Positions 1-33,339 of a stretch of DNA of 64,000 nt are shown here, piece by piece. Position numbers and translations under genes: made by a program. The number at the start of each line of letters is the position of its first letter. Positions within the stretch are counted from its first letter, which is position 1. The stretch lies in assembly GCF_032854445.1 (NCBI RefSeq), contig NC_088298.1:3716160-3780159 (forward strand). Reading direction: 5' to 3'. This DNA comes from Liolophura sinensis. Its lineage: Eukaryota > Mollusca > Polyplacophora > Chitonida > Chitonidae. Below the pieces are notes generated by a model. The model worked only from the letters and a program-made list of their open reading frames with translations. It had not been told where the DNA came from and made no database searches.

Positions 1-165
1 AGGAAACAGGACTGGTTGTTCCGGTGTCAGTATAATGTGACTTGGCGGGGTGTTATGTCTGGTGTCTTCGGCATGCTACTTCAGTGACGGCAGCACTTTG
101 GCAGCATGGACTCGCCCTGCCTCAAGAAGACATGGTATACACACCTAAGGATTCCCCGTCATCAC
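1..165 (+). mobile_element. SINE-B fragment, cut by window edge
   Basis: This matches the body of the SINE-B family seen elsewhere in the window. It has the 'GTCTGGTGTCTT..GGCATG' block, then 'GGCAGCAC' and an 'AAGAAGACA' segment. The same blocks occur at 40468-40690 and 61010-61262, and inverted at 1105-1420 and 10193-10495. The tRNA-like head would lie left of base 1. The orientation is inferred from the other copies. Confidence 0.6.
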
Positions 166-362
166 AAAATTCTTAAGTACGACATTAAACATAAAGCATA
201 CATGCATACCCACAGAACTTTATTTTTTTGAATAATTGACAGCCCCACCCATACAAAGATCATAATTCAGAAGAATAATCTGATAAACATATTTAGTTCC
301 ATGCACCCCGTGTTAAAACTGGCCAATTGACCCTACCGTACAATAAACCTGATAAACAATAC

Positions 363-975
363 TTAGAACTGGTAACAAGGCTGCCAAAGAGCACATCTGT
401 ACGAGACACGTGAATGCAAAACTTCAGCACGAATGCATAAAGAACTGAAATCATGAATTTGGTAATATACGGTAATTAATATGCTCAAAGAGCGATGGAA
501 CATCCCCCTTACATTATTGTGCTTTGCATGCATGTAAAATTTCAGGTCAGTACAAACAATACTTTTTAAGGTACTAACCTTAATATCCTGGTAAACATTA
601 ATTTTAATACACATGCAATACACAGAAATTCACTGATTTACGGTACCTTTTATATACACACTCAAGCAACCATTGACTACCCCCCTTCTGCTATTGTGCT
701 CTACATGTGCGCAAACCCCGAGCTCAACACACGCCGTACGTTTTGGAGAAACCACCCCTAACACTTTCTTTAACATCGATTCTTATACACAATACATCAG
801 GAATTCAGTAATTTACGGTACTTTATAGCATCCGTAACATTTTGTTTAACATTGCTTTCTCTATTACTGGGTGCATACGTTCAGGGTAAGACATAAGCCT
901 TGCCTGTACTTTATACAGGTGAGCTAAAAATGGCGACAAAGTGATGCAAAAGGACTTTCTCTAATGTCCTTTGTT
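363..975 (+). repeat. Dispersed repeat with single-copy 27-bp seed
   Basis: This stretch is clearly homologous to 7383-8550. Shared blocks include 'CTGAAATCATGAATTTGGT', 'GAGAAACCACCCCTAACA', 'TTGTGCTCTAC' and 'CCTGTACTTT'. At its left end (about 371-397) it has one copy of the unit 'AACAAGGCTGCCAAAGAGC', which is amplified about 25-fold at the same position in the other copy. No ORF or tRNA-like head is visible. It could be a non-autonomous DNA element or a low-copy duplication. Confidence 0.7.
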
Positions 976-1104
976 CTAACGTTGTATCTCTAAATTAGAG
1001 TATTCTGCTGTTGTCGAGTCACAGCAATGAACAAAATTCTATCCCAGTAATCTGTGCCACCTCAATCTCCCGAGGCAGGTACGAAAGTACCTGTGCATGT
1101 ATGT

Positions 1105-1420
1105 ATGCTTGGGGTTTAACATCGTACCTAACTTTTCAGTCATATGACGACAAGGAGTTATTAGATGAGTGCATATATTGTGTCTTCTTGTGACCACACT
1201 CACGCTGCCAAAGTGCTTGCACTACTGAAGTGTCATGCTGAAGACACCAGACATGACACCATACCCAGTCATGTTTTCTTGTTCTAATCTCAGTGCTGAG
1301 CACCAAACGTGACAGGAACAAGTACCATTTTCAAAAATGGTGTGACCCAACCTGGGTATGATCCCGTGATTTCTCAACTTTGAGGCCGACGCGCTAACCA
1401 TTAGGCCATCAAAGCGGTCT
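1105..1420 (-). mobile_element. SINE-B, near full length
   Basis: Read on the minus strand, the copy starts with a tRNA-like head. The A box is 'TGGCCTAATGGTTAGCG' and a weak B box lies near 1365. The body and the tail shared with SINE-C follow, seen on the plus strand as 'CTTGGGGTTTAACATCG' and 'CAGTCATATGACGAC'. The short ORFs here are SINE-derived and not genes. Confidence 0.75.
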
Positions 1421-3407
1421 CTTTTTCTACAAGACACGGACACAAACATGTAGTGTAACATTTAAGGCTTGTTTTTTTGAAAGGCACTGATAATACTTTA
1501 TACAATTTAATCTAAAAACAACTTTATAAAAGAATTAACAAATATAATATCCCGATTTTTCACAAAAGAAAATTTTATTTCATAGTTCATGATACAGCGT
1601 AGTGACATTTAAATTCTTTCAAAGTAGTTAAATAACATAGCTGTGGTAATTCTCTCATCCAAATCATACAAAGAGAACTTATCCTATCATGACTTTCATA
1701 TATATATTTTTTTTCATCATTATTTTAGTTTATGTGCATACAGTACATGTAATGGTAGATATTCAATATAATTCAAAGTTGACTTTCAAAGTTCACATTC
1801 ATGGTTAAACATAGTTTACTGAAGAGTGTCACAACTTTGAAACATGTCATGTTGAGTATGTTTAAATCAAAACAATAACACAGTGCAGAACATAAAACTA
1901 TAACATTGTGCAGAACATAAAAGCAACACTGTTGCAAAAAGGGCAATAATTTAATTAAAGGGCATGGTTAATGGAATTTATGTATACAGCAAAACAACAC
2001 TTTAACTTTTTCTTTAACTTTTAAAGAAAAAGCAATTTAATATGCCATTTGTACTTTTGTGTCAGTTCATCATCCAAGCTTAAGTCTTGTACAATACGGT
2101 TTCACCGCTCTGATATCAGTTTTTGGAGACTTCATTCAGCATGTGCTATTTAAGTCTTCTGATGTCCATTAACACAGCACAAACACTGATATCTCTTTAC
2201 TTGACAAGCATTGTGACTACCTCGTAAACAACGTTCTCTTCTTTTATAAAATGCTTTCCTACAGTAAACTGAAAGTGAAAGCAAATTCAGTATCCCACTT
2301 CTGACACCAAATTGACCCTTTCTTGGTCAAATGCCTTCTGCATGCAAACAAATTGTACAAATTACACATCAGACTGTTTATAACCTATGTGAAGCTTCCC
2401 CTGAGATGATCTATCCAAATAACTTCTACATTGAAAACGAAAAACAAAGACAAGTACCAGTAACAAAATCTTATTCTTATTTTTCACTCCTTTTGTCACT
2501 CCAACATACAAGTGAAACTGAAAAGCGAATCAGATGAACAAAAGTTATGGCAAGGAAGTTTTCCTCTTGAAAACTATATAAGTACAATGGATACAGAAAA
2601 TGCATCACACATCTGGGTCACATACAAGTTTCATTTCTACCCTAAGATGCCAAACATGTGGACAATCCCTGATACCATGGCAACTACCATGGCAACTACC
2701 ATGCAAATTTGCACTAATGCAATGTCCATAGTCAGAATTCATCTGTAATCTATGATCACAGGTGCTGCTGGCATCAACTGGCTGTGCGACAAAGGTAATA
2801 TTACATGATCTCAAATTCACAACTACAGAAGTTCAGTGCTCCGCTGAAATAAATAACATGACAGGTCAAAAGTTTTGATCAATTCTCTTTGATCACATAT
2901 ATTCTATCTTCACTCATGCGGCATTTGTGTTTTCTCGACTTGTAGACCTGACTACACATCCAGCACTGGCAATCCGTGTGTGTCTGTCGACTCTCCAGAA
3001 GCTTAATTTTCCTTCAATGCCTTCTATCCCCCACCCTTCCACTCAAAAACATAAAATCCGAAGCAACACAAAATCACAAAGCTGCATTGCAGGCGAGTCC
3101 ATTTTAATGATATCAAGCAATTTTCCTTAAATATGTTGTTCTGTGTTATTGCCAGCACTACAACACAATGTTATATATTTTCAGAACTCTTTGTTGACAG
3201 TTTGAAGTAAACCGCATCTTGTTGTTGACAGTTGAAGTAAACCGCATCTTGTTGTTGATAGTTTGAAGTAAACCGCATCTTTTTGTTGTTATTGTTAAAC
3301 TGATCAGACCAAACACACAGCCATAATCAGTACAACAGAAAAGTCTCAGACATTCAAACATTCCCTTCATTACACATGCACAAATGACTGTCTAAACCCA
3401 CCAATCA
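1421..3407 (-). other. 3' flank / candidate 3' UTR of left UBE2E gene
   Basis: This is AT-rich sequence without SINEs or convincing ORFs, immediately downstream of the left gene's stop codon. UBE2E transcripts often carry long 3' UTRs, so part of it is probably transcribed. Minus-strand poly(A) signal candidates are ATTAAA (plus-strand TTTAAT at 3103-3108) and AATAAA (TTTATT at 1574-1579). The true cleavage site cannot be decided from sequence alone. Confidence 0.35.
3185..3290. repeat. Short tandem repeat, about 30-bp unit, 3 copies
   Basis: Three imperfect copies of a unit containing 'TTGAAGTAAACCGCATC' are preceded by 'TTGTTGACAGT'. The array lies about 120 bp past the stop codon of the left UBE2E gene and so probably within its 3' UTR. 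Confidence 0.8.
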
Positions 3408-24245
<20,838 letters not shown>

Positions 24246-24369
24246 TCTGAATACTCTCTCAATTTTTCCAGAACTTTGGACCCTCAACTTTTCTATGCTA
24301 TAAACTTTTGCACACCAGTAATCCAATATTCCACAAGCCCACACACAGGCAATTTTCTAGACCATCAAC

Positions 24370-25554
24370 TCTGTAATCAAAATTCACAGTTCTGCTCCTT
24401 TTTAAATTTCAGCTGACGGTTTTATCACATTGGTAATCACTTTATCAACTGATAATTTCCTATTCCATAATTTCACATTCCATTAACTCCAGTGGTTTGA
24501 ATTGTTGTCACGAACGTAACTCCAGGAAACTGAACTAGTACTGATGTAACACAGGATGCCAGTAAATCCACAAGACTGTATACCATGGAAATGTTTGTAA
24601 TCAAGAAACAGTCACAGGTTTCAGTTACTCACATGGAACATTTTACATCATAGAAACCTAAATCACATTCAATATTTTTTTTCATGCTAGTAGCTTTGTG
24701 ATGACTGTTGTACCTTCAAACTTCGAACTCCAGCAAACTGTATGCCAGCAACTTTGCAACTCTGCCACTTTGTACTATAGTATTGAGGTATTCAGCGACT
24801 TTGTACTTGGTCTCTTTGTACTTCAGCAACTTTGTACACTGCTGCTTTGTTCAACAGCAAGGTGGTTTTCAGTAAATTTTCACTTCCCAACTTTGTACAG
24901 TGCACTGTTTTAGAACAGCAAATGGAACTTTTCCTTTCTGCTATGAATGTATTTCTCAACATAAATAATACAGATTCAGCAAAGCACAGCACGGAAGCAC
25001 CCGACACCATTAGTAACACCTATACATGGGATAGGATTGGCTATTGTTTAGGAAATGAGTAATCATCACTCAAATAACCGTCATGTTGAAAGATAAACAG
25101 ACGGGCCGGGTTTGCCTGTGACGCTTACATATAACACTGCTTTAGTACTAGCCGGTCACACAACAACAAGGGCTCGTTCAGGCTTTCGTGTTATACCACA
25201 CACAAACAGCTCCCCTCGCCTCAACCACCAGGGTTTTGTGCAAATGTTCGATTAAAACTACATCCAACGGTAGTAGATTTTCGGTTGGAGTGGCCAGAGG
25301 GCGGATTACGGGCGAGATTTACCCGTGGGTGGGAGATTACTCTTTCTTTTTCCCTCTCTCTAGCCCTCACTCTCCGTACGGCCTGTCCTTCAGTCCTTCC
25401 CCTAGCGGTGTGCTCCGCCAAGCTGGTTAGGCCTTCGCCAGGCTCGCCCTCCGCTCCTAACTTCCTAGTAAAATCTGCCTACCTCCTCACAGACGAATCC
25501 AGAGGTACCCAAGGCTTCCAAGGAGGCTGTAGTCTCACCCCCACGGACCTTACC
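24370..25554 (-). promoter_or_regulatory. Possible 5' UTR intron of left UBE2E gene
   Basis: On the minus strand a strong donor-like ATGAG|GTAAGG occurs at 25554/25553. A plausible acceptor, TTTTGATTACAG, lies just before 24370. Together they would join a noncoding exon near 25.6-25.75 kb to the exon carrying the start codon. This is inferred from splice-site look only. Confidence 0.3.
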
Positions 25555-25760
25555 TCATGTGTGCAACCCCTATAACTAAGCGATGCGTAAGTTCTAAACC
25601 ATTCTCTGGTATAAACGGCACAAGCCCGAATGACCGGACGTCTCGCGCTACGGCTACAAGCTCCCGACAAACATCGGCGGGTCACGTGACCTAATGTCAA
25701 CCCCTCCGCGAACTGGAAGTAGACACATGTGCACTTAGGCCTGATGAACACAGCTGATCT
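25180..25760 (-). promoter_or_regulatory. Candidate promoter / CpG-richer region, left UBE2E gene
   Basis: This is a GC- and CpG-richer island in AT-rich surroundings (for example CCGTACGGCC, GTCACGTGACC with an E-box CACGTG, GGACGTCTCGCGC). It lies 0.9-1.5 kb upstream of the start codon. The 'GTCACGTGAC' palindrome near 25681-25690 is a typical USF/MYC-type E-box. No TATA box was identified with confidence. Confidence 0.4.
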
Positions 25761-26439
25761 TCGGAAACTGTATAGTATATGATCAGGCTCTTTTATTCAA
25801 TGAGCTACGGTGTCTGGGTAAACATATGTACGGGGACTTTATATTTAACGAGCACTTCCTGGAATTTGGGAATCTTGATTGATAGATTTATCCATGTATT
25901 AAGAGGATCGATATCAGAGAGTTAGTAAGCTCTGGCATGTGTTGTAACTTATTTAGATATGATTAAATGCCTGTCAGGGAGTACTACAAATATAATGGCC
26001 TGTAGATTAATATCCAAATCCCTATGCCACATAAAACTGTGTTTACATGTAAACAGATGGTTTGCAATGAAAAATAGCGCAGACCGAACACTTATATATA
26101 GCTTACTGGAGGCCTCTGCAAATACGTGTTCGGTTTCCGGACACTTGTAAACCATCGTTCACGTACGTATAATCGAAACATTCTAGTTTAGCAGGCATAT
26201 GGTGCTAAACCCCAGCCAAAGGAAGTAAACAGATGATGGTGACACCGGTTAGCTATGTTCCCGGATTTAAATCGCTTCCATATTATATTATGGGAGCTTA
26301 TAGCTGCGAAGGAAGGATAAAACATCGTTATACACTTGGATTTAGCGTCGATTTCACCATTATTTCAGGCATGATTCGACTCAGGATTTAACCCCTGATG
26401 TACCGTTTCACTTTCTTAACACCTAAAAATACATGTAGC

Positions 26440-26600
26440 ATCATGAGTTCAAGTCCAGCTCTTCCTGGCTTTCTCTCCGGCCGTACGTTGGAAGGTCCTT
26501 CAGCAAGCTGTAGATGGTCGTGGGTTTCTCCTGGACTCTTCTGCAGGGTCAGCGTCGGATAAGTGAAATAGCATGAAGTACGGCGTAAAATAGTATGCTT
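26440..26600 (+). mobile_element. SINE-A, 5'-truncated
   Basis: It starts at the B-box area (GAGTTCAAGTCCAGCTC) and runs through CCTTCAGCAAGC and GGTCGTGGGTTTC to the tail GAAGTACGGCGTAAAATAG. The body is partly deleted. Confidence 0.85.
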
Positions 26601-26639
26601 TTTTTTTTTACTGTGACACGTTTGAAGTGCAATCGATAC

Positions 26640-28150
26640 ACTTAGTGAAAACATACCTATACATCTTGGAAATATCTCCATACTGTTATCCCGCAGAGAG
26701 CGAAGATACACCATCGTTGGAAATGTCTTCGTGGTTAGCATGTAATGAGGAGACAGTTGCTTGGAATTTTGTCTTTATGATCAATTTACACTTTAAAAAA
26801 GCTAATTTGCTGGACATTTTTCAATAGTAGTTTTAAATTGAATGAAAATACATCTATACTGGAATTGTCTTTATGGTTAATTCATTCTTAATTTAAAGGA
26901 ACCTACTGGCACAAACTTACACTTAATGGAGAGACATTTGCTGGAAAAATCTTTGTGGCAAACATACTCTTAATGAAAAGACATTTGCTGGAAATGTCTG
27001 TGATAAAATTTCACTGAACGAAGAGACACTTGGAGCTGGAAAGGTTGTCCTGGTCAGTGTACGCTTGAAGAAAATATATGTCCTGGAAACGTCTTTATGG
27101 TATGCATACACTTTATGAAGAGACACCTGCTGGAAGTGTCTTTGTGGTAAACAACACTTGATAAAGAGACATTTGCTGGAATTATCTGTGTGGCAAACAT
27201 ACTCTTAATGAAAAGACATTTGATGGAAATGACGATAACCTTTCATTGAATTAATAGACATCTGCAGCTGTTTTAGTGGTAAACATACACCTAAGGAAGA
27301 GACACCTGCTGGAAGTGTCTTTGTGGTAAACAACACTAGATAAAGAGACATTTGCTGGAAACGGCTTTGCGGCAAACATACACTTAATGAAAAGCGAGTG
27401 AGCGCTTGGGGTTTAACGTCGTACTCAACAATTTTTCAGTCATATGACGACGAAGGAATCTTGTACGTGTAATGTGCCTCCTTGTTGCAGGACGGATTTC
27501 CACCGCTCTTTTATTTAGTGCAAGTAAGCCGCCCCGCCACTATACTGATACGGGTCAACCAGTTGTTGCACTATCCCCTTCATGCTAAACGCTAAGCGAG
27601 GTTACAACTTCCTCTTTTAAAGTCTTAGGTGTGACTCGATCAAGGATTGATCTTGGATCTACCGGTCCCGAAGCGGACGCTCTACCAACTGTGCTATCCG
27701 GGCCGGTACTTAATGAACATACACTTAAAGAAGAGACACCTGCTGGAAACGTCTTTGCGGTAAACATACACTTAATGAAACACCTGCTCTGAGGGTTTTG
27801 TGGCAATTTTACTCTTAATAAAGAGACATTTTATGGGAACCTGCTGAAAACGTCTTCATTGTTAACTTACACATAATTAAGAAACATTTGGTGGGAAATG
27901 TTTTACATGACCTACACTTAAGGAAGAAACATCTTCTGAGATGTATTTATGGGTAACTTTCTCCTGATGAAGAGACATGCGCTGCAGAAATGTCTTTGAA
28001 GTTAACTTACAATTAATGAGGAAACACCTGTCGGAAATCCGTACATGTGGTTAACTTCTACTGAAGGAGGAAACATGTGCTGCAAGCGTCTTCATGGTAA
28101 ACCGGCATACATGTATTTAATTATGATGCATTTCCTAAAAATGTCTTTAT
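26640..28150. repeat. Degenerate 46-48-bp minisatellite, split by SINE-C
   Basis: The unit is about 'GAGACACCTGCTGGAAGTGT' then 'CTTTGTGGTAAAC' then 'ACACTTAATGAA', repeated roughly 25 times with much divergence. A SINE-C copy occupies 27392-27707 inside the array. The outer ends fade into unique sequence. Confidence 0.85.
27392..27707 (-). mobile_element. SINE-C, full length with target-site duplication
   Basis: On the minus strand it begins CCGGCCCGGATAGCACAG with TTGGTAGAGCG (A-box-like), then the C body and the shared tail, ending in a plus-strand CGAGTGAGCGCTTGGGG. The 10-bp direct repeat ACTTAATGAA lies at 27382-27391 and 27708-27717. It is inserted in the 46-bp minisatellite. Confidence 0.93.
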
Positions 28151-29230
28151 GGCAGATTTTCACATAAAATTAATAAAGAACCATATGATGACACTTAGAC
28201 ACTTAGAAACGGTTTTTGAAACAAACGAATTTGATAAAGGGGATTTTAATCAAAATTACTGTGTGAAGGATTCTTGTTCATAGTCAGTGTGTGGTACAAC
28301 AAACATGAACAGGTTTGCTAGTTTTACCGATATAGAACGTACACATTACTGCGACACCTTTAATTGTTAAAAATGTACTTCCTTATGGCGAACGTAAAAA
28401 CAACTCACTGTGATAATCCCGTTGTATGACAAGAGTGTTTGCGGAATAAGAATGCACTAAAAAGCATGATGTAAAATCATGTAATTCATTGTATGAAACA
28501 ATACACGCTGCACCATGACAACCCCTGTTAATGCTCTGTCATATTGGTATTATTATTACTGTTGTTAGAAGTATTTTAAAAGATTCTATTACCGTTGTAG
28601 TTTTTTTTATATATATTTTAGCCATATAGCCATTATAGTTGTCCTTTAGTACCGCACCCAATCAAAAATTATTTTTCATCACTCTGTTCTCTAATAAATA
28701 AATTAATATTATAACTGGAGGAATAAACCAAGCCCCTAAGGGTTTTATTTCCTCCGTTTTGTGCAATGCTGTAAATCTTCAAAATCTGTGCTGTGAAACA
28801 AGTATAAAAAGATACATATAAGAATGACTCATCTGTGTTAGAATATATATCATATATAAGGAAATGATTTTGGCGATAAACCTTCAGTGAAGAAGAGTTC
28901 ATCAGCTGCTATAAATACGGCATCAAACTGACCTTACCTGAATCTACCGTACATTTTTATGCAACAGGCAGATGAGGCAGACAGATAGACAGGTCGTCAT
29001 TAACTTGCCAAAGGTCGGGGGTTTACGCCGGAAAATAATTTAATGTGCCCCCAAAACACTTGTCAAACAATATAAAAAATAGCAAGGAAGAAAAAAAAAT
29101 GAATGAATGATATAAATTATCATTCACAGGCTTTCTCGTTGAATTATATATCATGCAGCAAGTTGTGTCATGTGGAGTCCCTCTAGACAACGTCATTTAA
29201 GCTCAGAATCCTCCGTAGAAAGTGTCCCAC
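28150..29230. other. Intergenic stretch without recognised features
   Basis: AT-rich sequence between two tandem arrays. No SINE and no ORF above 77 codons was noticed, and nothing suggests a gene. Confidence 0.4.
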
Positions 29231-29234
29231 TCTC

Positions 29235-30620
29235 TATAATGTCACTGTGAGGTACATCCTGTGAGGAATATAATGTCACTGTAATGTATGTAATGTCACT
29301 GCGAGGTATTTAATGTCAGTGTGAGGTATATAATGTCACTGTAATGTATATAATGTCACTGCGAGGTATTTAATGTCAGTGTGAGGTATATAATGTCACT
29401 GTAATGTATATAATGTCACTGCGAGGAATATAATGTCAGTGTGAGGTGTATAATGTCACTGTAATGTATATAATGTCACTGCGAGGTATATAATGTCACT
29501 GTGAGGTATTTAATGTGATTGTGATGTATATAATATCACTGCGAGGTATATAATGTCACTGTAATGTATATAATGTCACTGCGAAGTATATAATGTGATT
29601 GTAATGTATATATTGTCACTGTGAGGAATATAATGTGATTGTAATGTATATGTTGTCACTGCGAGGAGTATAATGTCACTGTGCGGTATCACTGTGATGT
29701 ATATAATGTCACTGTGATGAATATTATGTTGGTTGCAGTGAGTTATATAATGTCACTGTGTGGTATATAATGTCACTGTGAGGTATATAATGTCACTGTG
29801 AGGTATATAATGTCACTGTGATGAATATTATGTTGGCTGCAGTGAGTTATATACTGTCACTGTGTGGTATATAATGTCACTGTGAGGTATATAATGTCAC
29901 TTTGAGGTATATAATGTCACTGTGATGAATATTATGTTGGCTGCTGTGAGTTATATAATTTCACTGTGTGGTATATAATGTCATTGTGAGGTATATAATG
30001 TCACTGTGAGGTATATAATGTCACTGTGAGGTATATACTGTTGGCTGCTGTGAGTTATATATTGTCACTGTGAGGTATATAATGTCACTTTGAGGTATAT
30101 AATGTCACTGTGAGGTATATAATGTCACTGTGATGAATATTATGTTGGCTGCTGTGAGTTATATAATTTCACTGTGCGGTATATAATGTCATTGTGAGGT
30201 ATATAATGTCACTGTGAGGTATATAATGTCACTGTGATGTATATAATGTTGGCTGCTGTGAGGTATATATTGTCACTGTGAGGTATATAATGTCATTGTG
30301 AGGTATATAATGTCACTTTGAGGTATATAATGTCACTGTGAGGTATATAATGTCACTGTGAGGTATATAATGTCACTGTGAGGTATATTATGTTGGCTGC
30401 TGTGAGTTATATAATTTCACTGTGCGGTATATATTGTCACTGTGAGGTATATAATGTCACTGTAAGGTATATAATGTCACTGTGAGGTATATAATGTCAC
30501 TGTGAGGTATATAATGTCATTGTGAGGTATATAATGTTTGCTGCTGTGAGGTATATACTGTTGGCTGCTGTGAGTTATATAATGTCACTGTGCGGTAGAT
30601 AATGTCACTTTGAGGTATAA
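29235..30620. repeat. 20-bp satellite with higher-order 60- and 104-bp periods
   Basis: The monomer is 'TATAATGTCACTGTGAGGTA', about 68 copies. From about 29281 to 29460 it repeats as an exact 60-bp trimer (GTAATG, GCGAGG and CAGTGTGAGG monomers in order). From about 29729 a marker monomer, GTTGGCTGCTGTGAG, recurs at 29729, 29833, 29937, 30041, 30145 and 30249. That is five consecutive 104-bp steps (four 20-mers plus one 24-mer), followed by two 144-bp steps. It is in the intergenic region between the two UBE2E genes. Confidence 0.95.
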
Positions 30621-30654
30621 GCCAACTAAGTGGTATAAATCTATCCATCGAAGC

Positions 30655-30715
30655 AGACATTCGTATACCAGCTCTCAATCAATAAGGACATTCCAGGTCA
30701 ATATTAGCAAGGTCA
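30655..30715. repeat. Short dispersed repeat (partner of 15733-15790)
   Basis: It shares 'CATTCGTATACCAGC', 'TCAATCAATAAGG' and 'TTCCAGGTCAATA' with the copy in intron 1. No ends could be defined. Confidence 0.5.
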
Positions 30716-30832
30716 ATTGCCAAAACGACATATGACACAAACCACAAAAGAACAATGAAAGTATATAAAGAATAAAAACATTAGATAATCATGCATCCAT
30801 GAGAAGCAGTCAACAGTTCTCAATGATACTGG

Positions 30833-30893
30833 GCAGTCGTATAAGTGAATTATTCTTGAGTACGGCGTAAAACATCAATCATATAAATAAATC
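30833..30893 (+). mobile_element. SINE-A tail fragment
   Basis: Only the 3' end is present: GTCGTATAAGTGAATTATTC, TTGAGTACGGCGTAAAACA, then ATCATATAAATAAATCA. Confidence 0.85.
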
Positions 30894-31104
30894 AATGATA
30901 TTGGAAAGACACAAGGAATGGTTTAGGCGACTGAGTAAAATCAAAACTTAAATCGTGCACCATGCTAGAGTATCACTTGTCGACAACAAAATATGTATCT
31001 CAGTTGCGCTTTGATTGCGCGTGGCGTCACTGTGGCGTCAACGTGGCGTCAAATAAAGTCACTGTCAAGTATATAATGTCACTGTCAGGTATGTCACTGT
31101 GAGT

Positions 31105-31330
31105 ATGTACGTATGTATGCTTAAGGTTTTACGTCTCACTCAGCCATTTTTCAGTCATGTGACGACGAGCAGTCATTAGGTATGTGTGTACATATACTGC
31201 GTCGTCTTGTAGTAGCTTGAGTCCATGCCGACAAAGTCTTCACTCCAGCCAGTCACATTTTACTAACACCGGGCCAACCAGTCGTGTTTCCATGCGCTAA
31301 CCTCTCACGGGAGTTAGCAAATAGTACCAC
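31105..31330 (-). mobile_element. SINE-B copy
   Basis: The plus strand shows the tail complement (TATGCTTAAGGTTTTACG, CAGTCATGTGACGACGAGC) and the body (GAGTCCATGCCGACAAAG, CCAGTCACATTTTACTAACA, CGGGCCAACCAGTCG). The head is lost. It is immediately preceded by a short relic of the 20-bp satellite (ATAATGTCACTGTCA at 31072-31105). Confidence 0.8.
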
Positions 31331-31829
31331 GTTAAGTCCAAAATTATCTTTGTTGTTATCCGGATTATATATACACATTATACTTCCATCGTGGGATCAA
31401 TAAACTAAGTAAGCGTCAATTTCTTGGATTTTGTTGATCATATACTACGGTTACTCTAACCCGGCCTTGAAATGTCTAAACTCTCCCGGCTCTCATGCAC
31501 TGCTAGTGAATAGGGACGTAACAATAAGCTTTTGTCAGTCTGGAAATTTTGAACAGTCCGGCATCTGAACGCTTGTTGAAGACCACTTGTGCTGCTTCCT
31601 CTATTCATAAACTTGACCCCCATAATGCATAAGTGAAAAATTCTTATGGAGTATATAACGTTTAGCAGCAATTAACTCAAAATTAAACCGTTTACCGCCT
31701 CTGTTTTGTTAACCTGAGCTTCAGACTGCTCCGTGCAGCGCTGACGAATGTGTTTACACCAGCGAAGAGAAATCGAACGGACTTCGTATAAATATACATG
31801 CACTGTTGTAGAAGCTTGCACTGCAAGTG

Positions 31830-32640
31830 AAAACGAATACAAGTATAGGCCTAAAGGTTTATACGTGTAGATATTGCAAGCTTTTCTCGGTTGAAATGTT
31901 AACTCGTTGTCTAGATATCTATATCCGGTTGTCCTTGACTCCTTATGTATGTCTGTGTTTAAATCAGTTTATTTTACGTGTATTTCTGCGTGCTTATATG
32001 TATCACCTTACTGTCTGTTTCTATCTTGCTGTTCGCCTACCTTTCCTTTCAGTATTTATGCGTATCTGCCTTTCCTCGTCTACGCTTGTATGTCTTTATA
32101 TATCTCTTTTCTTGTCAATCAGCCAAAACCTGCCTGAAACGCTGTCTGTCTGTCTGTATGTGTGTTTGCATTTGATCATATCTGCCTTTCTCCGTCCCCG
32201 CTTATATGTCTTTATCCGTTTACTTGTTTGTCTGCTTGCTTTTTCCTATCTGGCACGCTGTCTGTCAGCCTCTATTTTTGTATCTGTTTCATCTCTACTT
32301 TCCTTTAATCTTCTTGTAGGTCTGTGTCTTTATCTATCTCTGTTTACTTGTCTGTCAGCTTATACAACTGTCTGGTACGTTGTTAGTGTTTTTGTATTTG
32401 TGCATATCTGAATTTCTCCGTCTCTGCTTGTATGTCTTAACCTGTCTGCTTACTTAAATGTCTGTTTGCTTGAATTGTCTGTATTTCTGCATCTCTACCC
32501 ATAGACACTTTTAACTGTGTGTCAATCTGTGGTTATGTCGGTTTCCAGCTCTGTTTATCCGGCATTATATACAACTTACCGTTCATTTATCTATACCTTT
32601 GTTTGTATCTTTCTGATTTGTCTCTGTCAATATATACAGT
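31830..32640. repeat. Pyrimidine-rich CTGT-type low-complexity tract
   Basis: Degenerate TGTCTGTCTG / TTTGTCTGCTTG / ATCTGCCTTTC repetition. It creates an open frame of 194 codons (31827-32411) rich in Leu, Cys, Ser, Tyr and Val. The frame is explained by the skewed composition, shows no domain, and is not called a gene. Confidence 0.6.
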
Positions 32641-33339
32641 GCCATAGATACGTGTAAATTTATCCAGCGCTACCTCACTAAATCACATTTATTTTTGAAA
32701 CTCGCCATGTATAACTACGACTACTGTATGACTATGCATGCCTACATTCACCAAGTCACAGAAAACGAGATCATTAACCAGTTCTTGGTTTAAACAGAAG
32801 TTGTGAAAATATCAAGTATTCAACGGCAGAAAAGCAGTCATGGCACGAACAGATCACCGCCTTTAAGATCAGTCCATCCGTATGTAGGTTCTACTATATA
32901 TGTGGGCCCTCTGGCCTTCCGTAAATGACGCCGATATAACATATGCCTTGGGCCCATTAACAACCGACCGACCTGCATTATTTATCAGCCTATATCAACG
33001 TATAAGGACATTCCTGATTGGAGACTTGCCAACCAATTAAATCGATCGATACAACAGATAGCTGGCAAACTCACGTCACTTATATTATGGGTATAGCCTG
33101 ACGGATATACGAGTCTCGTTTACGGTCGGCTCTGACAAGATTAGACCTATAGACAACTGTAATGAATCCTTGTGCTAACACACTGTTTGGCCAAAGTGAG
33201 TTATCTCGCTACGTAGCAAAGAAAAAAAAAAGAGAACAAACGAATGAGTAGAAGTATTATATGGAATGTTACTATTTAAGTCGACAACAGGCCTGTAATT
33301 ATACATCTTGGACTGTCGATGGCATTGTAAGGAGCTGTG

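Noticed and set aside
24698..25062. Possible tandem repeat or ORF with repeated ACTTTGTAC
   Set aside because: The spacing of ACTTTGTAC is irregular and the ORFs lack any recognisable feature. It was left unannotated as a weak degenerate repeat.
29235..30620. CRISPR-like regular repeats
   Set aside because: The monomers are contiguous without unique spacers and the genome is eukaryotic; it is a satellite.
31827..32411. 194-codon ORF, Leu/Cys-rich, membrane-like
   Set aside because: The sequence is CTGT-type low-complexity DNA. Hydrophobic residues follow from the T-rich composition and no conserved motif was seen.
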